Origin: JBARDN01 sp963755705
Lineage (GTDB): Bacteria > Desulfobacterota > Binatia > Binatales > Binataceae
Assembly (NCBI GenBank): GCA_963755705.1
Contig: CAVWKW010000003.1
Span: forward strand, 496,001-560,000
Length of the DNA: 64,000 nt
Direction: 5' to 3'
Shown here: positions 49,492 to 58,946 of the stretch, in pieces
Layout: each line of letters begins with the position of its first letter
Position numbering within the stretch: position 1 is the first letter of the stretch
Program-made: the position numbers and the translations under genes
The notes under the pieces: generated by a model
Databases searched by the model: none
Seen by the model: only the letters and a program-made list of their open reading frames with translations
Told to the model about the DNA's origin: nothing

Positions 49492-50099
49492 TCGCGGGGC
49501 CGCACCGACACGTACCGATTTCCCCGTTCATAGAAACGCCACAGCTTCTCCGCCCATGCGCCCGAGTACGCGACGTTGATTCGGCGCGAGCGTCCAATTC
49601 TGCTGCGTGGACGCTCGTCCTCCTCCAGGTAGAGCACTTCTCCGCAAAGATCGAATCCGTATTGCTCACGGGTAATTCCGAGCGCGTGCGTGAGCTTGCC
49701 CGGGCCATTGGTCAGCTCGCGCGAGTCGCAGCGGCGGCCGCGCCGGCGCGCCATCAGATCGACTCCGCGGATGGGTTCGAGCGCGCGAATCAGCACCGCG
49801 TGCGGAGTGCCCTCGGCCGCCGTCACCAGGTTCATCGCCCAGCTCACTCCGTACAGCAGATAGACGTAAGCATGGCCCGGCGGACCGAACATCGCAGCCG
49901 TGCGCCGCGTGAGCCCCTTGGAGCTGTGCGAGGCCAGGTCGAGCGGACCGCGATAGGCCTCGGCCTCGACGATACGCCCGGCGGCCTCACCGTTGGGACT
50001 GCGATGCACGAGAACTTTGCCGATCACTTCGCGCGCGACGGTCAGGACCGGTTGGAGATAGAACTCGCGCGGGAGTTTCGGCGGCGGGTGACGTTTCAT
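49488..50099 (-). CDS. DNA-3-methyladenine glycosylase (MPG/AAG family)
   Basis: 203 residues from ATG 50099; ATGs upstream to 50156 are also in frame and would overlap the lptB start. Family motifs: GKVLVHRSPNGEAAGRIVEA with catalytic Glu in VEAEAYRGP, DLASHSSKGLTRRTAAMFGP, GHAYVYLLYGVSWAMNLVT, NGPGKLTHALG. It excises alkylated purines, the first step of base excision repair. Its ends meet the sulfotransferase gene at the 3' side. Confidence 0.93.
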   Translation of the reverse strand: MKRHPPPKLPREFYLQPVLTVAREVIGKVLVHRSPNGEAAGRIVEAEAYRGPLDLASHSSKGLTRRTAAMFGPPGHAYVYLLYGVSWAMNLVTAAEGTPHAVLIRALEPIRGVDLMARRRGRRCDSRELTNGPGKLTHALGITREQYGFDLCGEVLYLEEDERPRSRIGRSRRINVAYSGAWAEKLWRFYERGNRYVSVRPRD

Positions 50100-50154
50100 C
50101 TTCGGGAGAAAGCCTATATTACTTTCCATTGGCGTATAATGCGTATGGAACTCC

Positions 50155-50943
50155 ATGGCAAAAGTTGAACAGCTACGGCCCCGCGACCGTGCGGGCGTGC
50201 TGGGCTCGCCCGCGAAGGAGATCTTGCGAGGCGAGGGATTAACGAAAATCTACGGCGCGCGCACGGTGGTCGACAACGTCGCGGTGCACGTCGACCCCGG
50301 TGAAGTGGTCGGGATGCTGGGGCCCAATGGCGCCGGCAAGACCACGACCTTTTACATGCTGGTCGGACTGGTCAAGCCCGACCGCGGCCGGGTGCTGCTG
50401 GGCGACGATGAGATCACGATGCTGCCGCTGTACCAGCGGGCGCGGCGTGGGATCAGCTATTTACCGCAGGAGCCCTCGGTCTTCCGCAAGCTGACGGTTG
50501 AGCAGAACCTGCTCGCGGTGCTGGAGACGCTGCCGCTCACGCAGGAGGAACGCGAGAGCCGGTTGCAATCGCTGCTCGACGAGCTTGATATCGCGAGGTT
50601 GCGCAATTCCAAGGCGGGAGTGCTCTCGGGTGGAGAGCGGCGCAAGGTCGAGATTACGCGCGCGCTGGTCCTAAACCCGTCGTTCCTGTGCCTGGACGAA
50701 CCGTTTGCCGGAATCGATCCGATCACAGTGGTCGAGATTCAGCGTATCATTTCGTATCTGCGCGAGCGTGGAATCGGCATCCTGATGTCGGATCACAATG
50801 TTCACGCGGCGCTATCGATCATCGATCGCGCATACGTGATTCATGGCGGAAAGATTTTGATCGAAGGACCACCCGACGCGATTGTCGCGAGCGACCAGGT
50901 GCGCCAGGTGTTTTTGGGCGAGCGGTTCAAGCTGGCCGAATGA
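50155..50943 (+). CDS. lptB: LPS export ABC transporter ATP-binding protein LptB
   Basis: 262 residues. Walker A GPNGAGKTTTFYMLVGLV near residue 59, LptB-typical ARRGISYLPQEPSVFRKLTV, signature LSGGERRKVEITRAL, Walker B LCLDEPFAGIDPI, switch His MSDHNV. It powers LPS extraction from the inner membrane with LptFG and the LptC/A/D bridge. The window has no other lpt gene; the next gene downstream is a convergent lipoprotein gene. Start codons of this and the glycosylase ORF overlap head-to-head. Confidence 0.95.
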   Translation: MAKVEQLRPRDRAGVLGSPAKEILRGEGLTKIYGARTVVDNVAVHVDPGEVVGMLGPNGAGKTTTFYMLVGLVKPDRGRVLLGDDEITMLPLYQRARRGISYLPQEPSVFRKLTVEQNLLAVLETLPLTQEERESRLQSLLDELDIARLRNSKAGVLSGGERRKVEITRALVLNPSFLCLDEPFAGIDPITVVEIQRIISYLRERGIGILMSDHNVHAALSIIDRAYVIHGGKILIEGPPDAIVASDQVRQVFLGERFKLAE

Positions 50944-50965
50944 GATCGGCGCGGGCCGCTCGCTT

Positions 50966-51736
50966 CTATGGATAAGCGGGGTAGGGCGGCGCGGGTCCGA
51001 AACCCGGCGACGGCATCGGTGGATATGACGGATAACCCATACCGCCGTATGAGCCGTATCCGGTGCCGAAACCGCCAAATGATCCGCCACCCATTCCTCC
51101 GGTGCCGAACGACCCGCCAAACATCCCGAGCAGGGGAACCAGCGTGCTGAGCATACTCGGACTGGAGCTCTGCGACTGGTAGGACTGATAGTTCGAGTAC
51201 GGATCCTGCGCCGACTGCTGCTGGTACTGCTGCGCGTCGCCGAGCGCCGGATCGTAGGCGCTTTGCGCGGACGAGTTATTGTTCACTGGGGGATTCGACG
51301 CCGCGCCCGCCGGAGCGTTCGCGTTGGCGAGTTCAGGCTGGATCGTGATCCGGTTATCAACGGTGACCGCCGTGTCTTTCATGTAGGCGTGAGCCTTGTT
51401 CTCGGCGTCCTGCTTGCCGTAGCCACTGGCCACGTATCCGAACAAAATGACCTGCCGTTGGCCGTCGGGCGCAGCGAGGACCTGCGCTCCGACCAGGGGC
51501 AGGCGATGGTTTTTCAGATAATCGGTGAGAGCCTGACTTTGAGTCTGATCGACGGTGGCATTTTTGAGCGGCGGCGGCGGGGGATGCGGTGTATAGGTCA
51601 TTTGCTCCGAAGTAGCCGCGCCAAACCCGGTCGAGCCGATCGGTGCGGCCATCCCGCCCGAGGTAGGCGGCTGCATGCACGATGGCAGCGCCATCGCCAG
51701 CAGGACACAAATCGCGGCGTAGACAACCCGGCGCAT
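50966..51736 (-). CDS. lipoprotein with BON-like domain and Gly-rich tail
   Basis: 256 residues. Lipobox LPSC after the signal YAAICVLLAMALPSC. Residues ~65-130 (TDYLKNHRLPLVGAQVLAAP, VILFGYVASGYGKQDAENKA, VTVDNRITIQPE) are BON-like: a short alpha/beta domain that binds membranes. The C-terminal ~110 residues are Gln/Ser then Gly/Tyr/Pro-rich. Probably anchored to the outer membrane. Convergent with lptB. Confidence 0.75.
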   Translation of the reverse strand: MRRVVYAAICVLLAMALPSCMQPPTSGGMAAPIGSTGFGAATSEQMTYTPHPPPPPLKNATVDQTQSQALTDYLKNHRLPLVGAQVLAAPDGQRQVILFGYVASGYGKQDAENKAHAYMKDTAVTVDNRITIQPELANANAPAGAASNPPVNNNSSAQSAYDPALGDAQQYQQQSAQDPYSNYQSYQSQSSSPSMLSTLVPLLGMFGGSFGTGGMGGGSFGGFGTGYGSYGGMGYPSYPPMPSPGFGPAPPYPAYP

Positions 51737-51821
51737 CAGTTAAAAGTATATGCCTGGTGCGTGTCTCCGACAATTGAGTGAAAACGCCCTCTCCGGTCGT
51801 CATTCCTCGTTGTTCGATACG

Positions 51822-52655
51822 CTACGCGGCGGCTGATTTTCCGTACTTGATGTCGATCAGGAAATCGCGCACGAGCTGATTGAAGACCGCCGCCTGCTCG
51901 AAATAGACCGAATGGCCGCAATGCGGAACGCTCGCGAAGCGGCCGTCGGGAAGCCATGCCGCCAGCCGCTCGATCATCGCAGCCGGAATGAGCGCGTCTT
52001 CTTCGCCGACCACGCACAGAATCGGCATCGTGAGCTTTTCCTTCGCCCGCTCGAGGTCGTAGCGCATTGCGCCGAGCCGCTGGATCGCGTCGGCGGGCGG
52101 ACGCGCACCCAGGATCATCAGCGAGTCGTACAGGAACGCGCGCTCGCGATTGCGCAGAAAAAAATCCTCGGCGTAGGTCGGCAGCTTGCCGATCGCGGTC
52201 GGCGCGCCGAAGGGCGCTCTGGGCGGTGTCTGCGGAAATTTCATCTCGGGCGTGAAGATTCCGCCCGGCGTGTCCGCCATCACCATCCCGGCAATTCGAT
52301 CACGATGCTCGATCGCGCACCCGACGATCGTCCATCCGCCCATCGATTGCCCGACCAGAACCGCCTGGTCGAGCTTCAGGTGGTCGAGCAGGCGGGCCAG
52401 GTCGGTGGCGTGCGCCTGGTTAAACAGGCCCTCGGGGTCGGGCGACATCCCGAAGCTGCGCTGATCGACGGTGACGCAGGTGTACCATCGCATGAAGTAA
52501 GGCACCTGCTGCCACCACGACAAATGGTTGCCGCCGAGGCCATGCAGAAAGATCAATGCCGGTCCGCTGCCCGCGGTCTCGTAGTAGAGTGAAAAATTTC
52601 CGATCTCGAGCCGACCCGCGACCAAGTGGTGAGGTGTCTTTGATGCTGCCGCCAT
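51822..52655 (-). CDS. alpha/beta-fold hydrolase
   Basis: 277 residues. Oxyanion motif FLHGLGGNHLSW, nucleophile elbow VGQSMGGWT (Ser near residue 104), acid in VVGEEDALIPA, His in PHCGHSVYFEQ: the full triad order. It resembles esterases and C-C hydrolases of the 3-oxoadipate enol-lactonase-like group. No signal peptide, cytoplasmic. Ordinary spacing to neighbours; no clear operon. Confidence 0.92.
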   Translation of the reverse strand: MAAASKTPHHLVAGRLEIGNFSLYYETAGSGPALIFLHGLGGNHLSWWQQVPYFMRWYTCVTVDQRSFGMSPDPEGLFNQAHATDLARLLDHLKLDQAVLVGQSMGGWTIVGCAIEHRDRIAGMVMADTPGGIFTPEMKFPQTPPRAPFGAPTAIGKLPTYAEDFFLRNRERAFLYDSLMILGARPPADAIQRLGAMRYDLERAKEKLTMPILCVVGEEDALIPAAMIERLAAWLPDGRFASVPHCGHSVYFEQAAVFNQLVRDFLIDIKYGKSAAA

Positions 52656-52744
52656 CGAAGAATTGTAACATCGCGCCGCGCGTACCCAAAACCGCGCGGA
52701 TGATCGAACCAGCGAAAGAATGATCCTGTTGTAACTGCGCGTCG

Positions 52745-53674
52745 CTAACGTTTGCTGCCGCCTTGACAGCCGTGGCGCAGCGTTTTCGCCTCGTCATGGA
52801 AGATCGTGACGATCGCGGAGGACACCACTTTAATCCGCGCTGATCGGCGCAAATCCGCATGCACGATCAGCCAAACCGGCCGGAGGATCGGTTTCTCCCC
52901 GGGCAATGCGCGGATCACGTGGGGGCAACTGTCGCCGAGAAAACATGGCAACTCGATGATACCGAGGCCCTTGGCCGCGGCCTCCAATTGAATAAGCGGA
53001 TTGTTGCAGCGCAACGAGGTTCGCGACCCATCCAGCGACTCACCCATGAAGCGCGGACTGAAGGGTGGCGGGGTGCCGGTGAAAGTTATCAAGTCGTGTC
53101 CGACAAGTCCTCCGCCGCGCCTCAACTTCGGATGTTCGGCGAGATATCTCCGCGATGCATACAGCGCGAAGCCAACCTCAACCAGTTTGCGGCAGACAAG
53201 ATTAGGATCGGTGGGGCGTGCGAATCTGACCGCCAGATCGGCTTCGCGTCTTGCGATGTCCAGGGAACGAACGCCGGTTTCCAGATCGATTTGCAATTCA
53301 GGATGAGTCCGGCACAATACGGCAATCGCCGGCACGATGAAGCGGTGAGCCAGAGCCTCGGGCGCGGTCAGACGGACGGACCCGGCCGCGCGGGCGTCGC
53401 GGCCCGCCGCTGCCCTTTCCAGATCGAGAGCGGCTTCTTCCATCGCCGCGGACTGCTTCAAAATCGCCTGACCCGCTGAGGTAACGACGAAACCGTCAGG
53501 CGTTTTGTTCAGCAGTTTCACCCCGAGATGCTGCTCGAGCAAAGCGATTCGCCGCCCGACGGTGACGTGACCCACGCCGATCAGGCGAGCCGCGCCTGAC
53601 AGGGTCCCCTCGCGCGCCAACGCGAGAAAGAAACGCACGTCGTCCCATTGCCACTGACCCGCAGTGTTGTTCAT
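52745..53674 (-). CDS. LysR-family transcriptional regulator
   Basis: 309 residues from ATG 53674. HTH near residues 12-55: DVRFFLALAREGTLSGAARL, IGVGHVTVGRRIALLEQHLG. Effector domain begins GSVRLTAPEALAHRFIVPA. The next gene upstream (53811) is divergent, the usual position of a LysR target. The sequence is close to the group controlling small transporters and metabolite efflux. Confidence 0.93.
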   Translation of the reverse strand: MNNTAGQWQWDDVRFFLALAREGTLSGAARLIGVGHVTVGRRIALLEQHLGVKLLNKTPDGFVVTSAGQAILKQSAAMEEAALDLERAAAGRDARAAGSVRLTAPEALAHRFIVPAIAVLCRTHPELQIDLETGVRSLDIARREADLAVRFARPTDPNLVCRKLVEVGFALYASRRYLAEHPKLRRGGGLVGHDLITFTGTPPPFSPRFMGESLDGSRTSLRCNNPLIQLEAAAKGLGIIELPCFLGDSCPHVIRALPGEKPILRPVWLIVHADLRRSARIKVVSSAIVTIFHDEAKTLRHGCQGGSKR

Positions 53675-53810
53675 TTTTGGACAGTATATGTGAACAGATA
53701 ACCATTTCCAGCGCGGGGCCACCGAGCATAACGTTTTGTTTCGAAGCGGCCGCGCGCGGACGGCAACCTCGGACGAGATGAAGTGCGCGCGCAATCCAAG
53801 GAGAGGTCAT

Positions 53811-54524
53811 ATGTTCGATATTATTGGCGCAATTGGAGACACCGCTACTTATGCACTTCTTGTGGGAGTGCTGGTCTGGTTTTCGCCGTTGAGCGGATCG
53901 AAAAAGCTCGCGGTTCTCGCAGCAGCCACAGTCTGGGGCATGGTCATCGCGGCCGTCGCTGGAGGAGGCGGTTTCGCGCCGGGAGTTATTGGACCATTGC
54001 CGGCTCCCGCGCTTCCGTTAGTCGCCTTTCTTGCGCTGTTGTTCGGAAGCTGGTTGCTTTCCGCGCGCTTTCGCAGTGCGCTTCAGTCAGTACCGATGCC
54101 CGTACTTGTCGGTTTGAACGTTGCACGGATCGGCGGCATTTTTTTTCTGATCCTTGCCGCGCAGGGAGGCCTGTCGGCGCCATTCGCACCGAGTGCCGGC
54201 TGGGGGGATATCATAACCGGGGTCTTAGCCATTCCTCTGACCATAGCCGTCGCGCGCAGCGGCGATTTCCCGGTTGCGCTGGACTTGTGGAACGCCTTCG
54301 GCGCGCTTGATCTGGTGGCAGCAATTTCGCTCGGCTTATTGTCCGCGCCGGGGACGCCATTTCGCCTATTTTTCGAGGCGCCAGGTACGTTGGCGATGTC
54401 AGGATTTCCTTGGGTCATGGTCCCAAGTCTGCTCGTCCCGCTGTATCTCGTGATCCATCTAGCAATCGCCGCGAAACTTCGGTCATCGCCGCCCATTACG
54501 CACGCCGCCGTGATGGCGAGCTAG
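53811..54524 (+). CDS. integral membrane protein of unknown function
   Basis: 237 residues, ribosome-binding site GGAGAGG before ATG 53811. About six hydrophobic segments (e.g. TYALLVGVLVWFSPLSGSKK, ARIGGIFFLILAAQGGLSAP, LTIAVARSGDFPVALDLWNA). No catalytic motif. It is divergent from the LysR gene and may be its target, 136 bases apart. Confidence 0.75.
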   Translation: MFDIIGAIGDTATYALLVGVLVWFSPLSGSKKLAVLAAATVWGMVIAAVAGGGGFAPGVIGPLPAPALPLVAFLALLFGSWLLSARFRSALQSVPMPVLVGLNVARIGGIFFLILAAQGGLSAPFAPSAGWGDIITGVLAIPLTIAVARSGDFPVALDLWNAFGALDLVAAISLGLLSAPGTPFRLFFEAPGTLAMSGFPWVMVPSLLVPLYLVIHLAIAAKLRSSPPITHAAVMAS

Positions 54525-54559
54525 ACACGGGAGTTCCTGCTGAAAGCAGGCGCTGAGGT

Positions 54560-55363
54560 TCAGGTGGGTTTAGCGCATTCTACAAAGAAGTGGTGCGCGC
54601 GGACAGCGAGCGGTACGCCGCGTTCGATGCGATCGTGAATAGCTCGCAGAGGCTCAAGGAAGTTTTTTGCCTCGAAGCCGGGAGCCTGCCAAGGCACCGC
54701 TTTCAGGTAGTAAACGATCGCTCCGACATCGTGAAACGTCGTCAACCCAAACGCTTCCTTCTCCTGCACGATATCGAAGCCAACTGCGCGCAACTGAGTG
54801 ACTGCTTCCGCAAGCCTCCACGACTCGTAGGGTGGACGCGGGATGCCCAAGAGATCGTTAAGCTCGCAATAGTGCGAACCGCCGCATTGCTGAGTGAGAA
54901 ATCTGCCGCCGGACCGCAGCACCCTAGCCACCTCAGCCGGCAAATAAGACTCGTGCCGATCGATCACGAGATCGAACGCAGCGCCGCGAAACGGCAGCGC
55001 CGGCCGGTCGAGCGCTGGCGTCTTCAAGCTAGCGTAATTCTCGGGCGCGCCTTCAACCAGAACCACGCTCGCGCCGAGCGGACGCAAGCGGCGTGCGGCA
55101 ATCAGAGCGTTGGGCAAGTATGCCTCGGTTGCGAAAGTGCGCGCAGAAAATGGAGCGAACCCGGCCAGAACCTCGCCGCCTCCGGTGCCGAGGTCGAGCA
55201 TTGCGAGATTGCTGGCGAGGTTGCTCAAGTGGCGCACTTCGTCGAGGTAGTGGAACGGCAGTGGCGCCTGCGTCATCCGTCCGTGCAGGTGGCTGAAGTC
55301 CCATCCCTGGAATGGCGCGCTGTCCGACGCCGCGATTAGTTCTTCAAATCCAATTGTCGCCAT
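54560..55363 (-). CDS. class I SAM-dependent methyltransferase
   Basis: 267 residues. Motif I LDLGTGGGEVLAGF near residue 57, further DLVIDRHESYLPAEVARVLR and GGRFLTQQCGGSHYCELNDL. Resembles the Methyltransf_25/UbiE-type group. Target unknown. Head-to-head with the phosphodiesterase gene, ~185 bases between starts. Confidence 0.85.
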   Translation of the reverse strand: MATIGFEELIAASDSAPFQGWDFSHLHGRMTQAPLPFHYLDEVRHLSNLASNLAMLDLGTGGGEVLAGFAPFSARTFATEAYLPNALIAARRLRPLGASVVLVEGAPENYASLKTPALDRPALPFRGAAFDLVIDRHESYLPAEVARVLRSGGRFLTQQCGGSHYCELNDLLGIPRPPYESWRLAEAVTQLRAVGFDIVQEKEAFGLTTFHDVGAIVYYLKAVPWQAPGFEAKNFLEPLRAIHDRIERGVPLAVRAHHFFVECAKPT

Positions 55364-55548
55364 TTGTCGTTGTCACAGCGTATCCGAGGTCTGGCGAATC
55401 TTATTCCTGGCCGCCGCGACTGGCGAGCTGCCCATTGTTCGCCGCTCGCCGGACAGGACATGATCGCGCGGAAAATCACAAAATCACTTGTGCAGATCGT
55501 TATCGCCCGACTAATCTGGTGAGGGGCGGCAAAAGGGCTCGCCTTGGC

Positions 55549-57228
55549 ATGCACCTGACTCTCTCGAACCTCTTCCGGCGCGGGTACATTTTTGGAGCAC
55601 TGCTGGCGGCAATCGTAGTCGCGATGGCCGCATGCGGGCTCGTCGGCAAGACACTCACGACTGGCGGTGAGCAGAAGCTCAAACAGAGTCAACCAGAGGC
55701 GCTCGCCCAGCCGCGCGTGATCATCTTCGCGCTTGACGGCGCTGGGCACGATCAGCTCATGGCCGCGATCGACTCTGGCAAAGCGCCGAACATGGCGTCG
55801 GTGCTGGGCAAAGATCAGGGAAATGGTCTGTACGAGCACGCCTACAGCGCGCCCAAGGCGCTGAGCCTTTTGCCCTCGAGCACGATTGCGAACTGGTCTT
55901 CGATTTTTACTGGCCAGCCGCCCGCATGGGACGGCGTGACCGGCGACGAATGGTTCGAGCGCCGCACGATGGGCTTCTTTGCGCCGGTGCCGGTGTCAGT
56001 GCAAGACACGACCGACCTGACCAAGGTGGTCGATGACGACCTGGTTGGACGCGCGCTGGCTACGCCCACGCTCTATGCGCAGATTCCCGGACGCTCGAAT
56101 GTCTCGCTGCTCTCGGTCTACAAGGGCGCGACGCTTTACACCACGGTCGCGCCGACTTCGCTGGTCGGAATGATCGGCGGATTGCTCACGGGCAAAGCGG
56201 AAGGCGAATCCGCGGAAAAATCACTCAGCGCGGATATCGATTCAGATTCGGTGCCGAAGCTGCTCGATGCGATAGATGAGCACGGAATTCCGAATCTGCA
56301 GGTGGTCTATTTTCCGGGAATCGATATCTATACGCACGAAGCGAAAGACCCACTACCCTCTGAGGTCGATTACCTCGAAAAGGTTACTGATAAAGGCGTC
56401 GGCCAGGTGCTCGATTTCTATCGCAAAAAAAATGCGCTCGACGGAACCTACGTTATGTTCATCGCGGACCACGGACATATCCCGGTGATGAATGATCACG
56501 TCCACGCGCTCGCCGCGACCGGAAAAGACACGCCGTTCGAGCTGGTGCGCCAGCAGGGATTCCGCGTGCGCAAACCTACTGTCGATGTGACCACCAGCGA
56601 AGATGACTTTCAGGCGGTGCTCGCCTACCAGGGCTTCATGGCCTACATCTATCTCGCCGATCGCTCGACCTGCGCCGGGCCGGGGCAGAAGTGCGATTGG
56701 TCGCGGCCCGCGCGGATGGAGCAGGAGGTGATGCCGATAGCGCGCGCGTTCGACCAGGCTAATCGCGACGGCACTGGAGTGCCGGGTCTCAAAGGATCGA
56801 TCGATCTGATCTTCGCGCGGGAGCCCGCGGTGCCCGGCCAGATGGCCAAAGAGTACCAGATTTACGATCGCGGACGGTTGGTGCCGATCTACCAATACCT
56901 GATGACGCATCCGCGCCCCGACCTGATCGACCTTGACCAGCGCATGCGATGGCTGAGCGCCGGTCCGCATGGAGACCGCGCCGGCGATATTTTGCTGCTT
57001 TCGAAGGCGAGCATGGCGTTGCCGATCGCCGAGCGCTACTACTTCTGCGCGGTTCCGCACTACTCGATGCACGGGAGCGCGGAATGGCAGGACGGCCATG
57101 TGCCGCTGATCCTCGCGCAAATCGGAGGCTCGGGCGTGAAGATGCAGGCGATCATCGAGAAAATCGGCGGCGATGCGCCTTCGGAAAAAATGGTCACGCC
57201 AATCGTGCGGGCGCTGTTCGATAAATGA
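55549..57228 (+). CDS. alkaline phosphatase-superfamily lipoprotein (type I phosphodiesterase)
   Basis: 559 residues from ATG 55549. Signal with lipobox AIVVAMAACG. Domain pattern of phosphodiesterase/nucleotide pyrophosphatase and sulfatases: first metal Asp in FALDGAGHDQL, nucleophile region SSTIANWSSIFTGQPPAWDG, DIYTHE, and metal Asp/His in MFIADHGHIPV; late MHGSAEWQDGHVPLIL completes the set. Located in the periplasm or at the outer membrane. It is followed after ~95 bases by a GT22-like glycosyltransferase on the same strand; the pairing suggests work on a glycan or glycolipid, analogous to phosphoethanolamine transferases acting on mannans. Confidence 0.88.
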   Translation: MHLTLSNLFRRGYIFGALLAAIVVAMAACGLVGKTLTTGGEQKLKQSQPEALAQPRVIIFALDGAGHDQLMAAIDSGKAPNMASVLGKDQGNGLYEHAYSAPKALSLLPSSTIANWSSIFTGQPPAWDGVTGDEWFERRTMGFFAPVPVSVQDTTDLTKVVDDDLVGRALATPTLYAQIPGRSNVSLLSVYKGATLYTTVAPTSLVGMIGGLLTGKAEGESAEKSLSADIDSDSVPKLLDAIDEHGIPNLQVVYFPGIDIYTHEAKDPLPSEVDYLEKVTDKGVGQVLDFYRKKNALDGTYVMFIADHGHIPVMNDHVHALAATGKDTPFELVRQQGFRVRKPTVDVTTSEDDFQAVLAYQGFMAYIYLADRSTCAGPGQKCDWSRPARMEQEVMPIARAFDQANRDGTGVPGLKGSIDLIFAREPAVPGQMAKEYQIYDRGRLVPIYQYLMTHPRPDLIDLDQRMRWLSAGPHGDRAGDILLLSKASMALPIAERYYFCAVPHYSMHGSAEWQDGHVPLILAQIGGSGVKMQAIIEKIGGDAPSEKMVTPIVRALFDK

Positions 57229-57324
57229 GCGCCGCCCGGCGGACGGAATTCTTTCCGCCGCATCTTTCGGATCACGCGCAAATGTAACAGATTGATTCGT
57301 TGAGCCATCAGCGGCTCAGCGGCC

Positions 57325-58923
57325 ATGAGCAAACGGCGAAGCAAGAAAAAGCATTCCGGCACGGTTCGTCCCCGGACCTCGACCGCGCGGGCGGAAGCGG
57401 CGGCGCCGGCGCGCTCGGGATGGACTCCGGAAACGACAGCCGCGATGGTCGCGGTGATGCTGGCGGCGTTCGTGCTGCGGATCGGCGCCGCGTTTGCCTA
57501 CCCGAGCATCAATTTTCCTGACGAAATTTTCCAGGTCACCGAGCAAGCGCATCGCGCGGTTTTTGGCACCGGACTGATCCCCTGGGAATTCGCGGTCGGC
57601 ACCCGCTCGTGGATATTCCCCGGCGTGATCGCGATCGTGATGGAGTTCGCGCGCATCTTCAGCAGCGCGCCGGGCTTCATCATCGGATGCGTCACGATCT
57701 TCATGGCAATCGCGTCCCTCACCGCGGTCGCTTGCGGATTTTTGTGGGGCTTTCGGATTGGCGGCACCCGCGGCGGAATCGTCGTCGGACTGATCAACGG
57801 AATTTGGGCTGAGCTGGTGTATTTCTCAACTCATACGCTCACTGACGTGATCGCGGGCGATATTCTGATCGCGGCAATCTATCTCGGCTATCCCGACGGG
57901 CCCTCGGCGTCGCGGCGGCGGATGTTGTGGGCGGGCGTGCTGTTCGGGCTGGCCTTCGTGGTTCGCATTCAGCTTACTCCGGCGATAGCAATCGCCGTGA
58001 TCTGGATCTGCTGGCGGGAATTGCGCGCGCGATGGATTCCCATGATCGCGGGCGCGCTCGCGCCGGTATTGTTTTCCGGCCTGTTGGACCTGGCGACCTG
58101 GCATGGACTGTTCCGCAGCATGTGGATGAACGTCTGGATGAACCTCGGGATGCATATCGCCGAGGGATTCGGCGTGGTGCCGCGCTACTGGCTGGCCGAA
58201 CAACTCTGGAACGTCTGGGGATGGGCGACGGTGCTGGTGGTGGGCGCGTTGATCATCGGCGGGCGGCGGCTACCACTATTGCTCGCCGTCGCGATCACGA
58301 TCTTCCTGACGCATTCGAGCCTGAGCCATCAGGAATACAGATTCCTCTATCCCGCGACGCCGCTGGTCGCGACGCTGTTGGGCGTCGCGGTGCTCGAGAC
58401 CTCGCGAATGGTGCGGGAGTGGCGCGGGTTGCCATTCGGCCCCAACCTCGATGCGGCGGCAGGCGTTGCGCTGTGGTGCATCGTCTCGTATTCGATCGCG
58501 GTGTCGTCCACTTTTGGCTTGCTATGGACCCATGGCAGCGGAGAGTTGGCGGCGTTCCGCGTCATCTCGGCGCAAAAAGAAATTTGCGGACTCGGACTGC
58601 TTGGAGTCTCGTGGCTGGATACTCCGGGCTACAGCCATCTGCCGGCGGGAATAACAATCTACCAGCTATCCCCAAAAAGCTTCCTCGCGCATCCGCAAGA
58701 GGCCAATGCGATGCTGGTGCGCGGATGGCTGGACCTGCGCCACTATGGTTACAAACGGATGGAATGTTTTCGCGACGCCGACAATCCTGAAATTCAGCTC
58801 GGCAACGGTCCGGTGTGTCTTTGGATTAGGCCGGGCGCGTGCGTGCCGGGAGAGATTGCGCCCCCGCCAATTAACTGGCCGCGTGCGCTCATCGGTCATC
58901 AGAAGGAGTGGATCGCGAACTGA
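57325..58923 (+). CDS. GT22 (ALG9/PIG-B-like) mannosyltransferase-family membrane protein
   Basis: 532 residues, ten or more helices. After a Lys/Arg-rich start the acidic first-loop motif is NFPDEIFQVTEQAHRAVFG, followed by GLIPWEFAVGTRSWIFPG, and later HQEYRFLYPATPLVAT; these match the HPDExFQ...WEW..GxRS and HKEYRFI.P motifs of family 22 (ALG9, ALG12, PIG-B). It would add mannose from a dolichol/polyprenyl-P-mannose-type donor. Bacterial members are rare. It shares orientation with the phosphodiesterase gene upstream. Confidence 0.8.
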   Translation: MSKRRSKKKHSGTVRPRTSTARAEAAAPARSGWTPETTAAMVAVMLAAFVLRIGAAFAYPSINFPDEIFQVTEQAHRAVFGTGLIPWEFAVGTRSWIFPGVIAIVMEFARIFSSAPGFIIGCVTIFMAIASLTAVACGFLWGFRIGGTRGGIVVGLINGIWAELVYFSTHTLTDVIAGDILIAAIYLGYPDGPSASRRRMLWAGVLFGLAFVVRIQLTPAIAIAVIWICWRELRARWIPMIAGALAPVLFSGLLDLATWHGLFRSMWMNVWMNLGMHIAEGFGVVPRYWLAEQLWNVWGWATVLVVGALIIGGRRLPLLLAVAITIFLTHSSLSHQEYRFLYPATPLVATLLGVAVLETSRMVREWRGLPFGPNLDAAAGVALWCIVSYSIAVSSTFGLLWTHGSGELAAFRVISAQKEICGLGLLGVSWLDTPGYSHLPAGITIYQLSPKSFLAHPQEANAMLVRGWLDLRHYGYKRMECFRDADNPEIQLGNGPVCLWIRPGACVPGEIAPPPINWPRALIGHQKEWIAN

Positions 58924-58946
58924 GTTTTGCGTTTGAATAATGCGCC

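Noticed and set aside
57237..57260. Stem-loop CGGCGGA/TCCGCCG after the phosphodiesterase gene as terminator
   Set aside because: Only seven base pairs with no T-run, and the next gene on the same strand is close; too weak to call.
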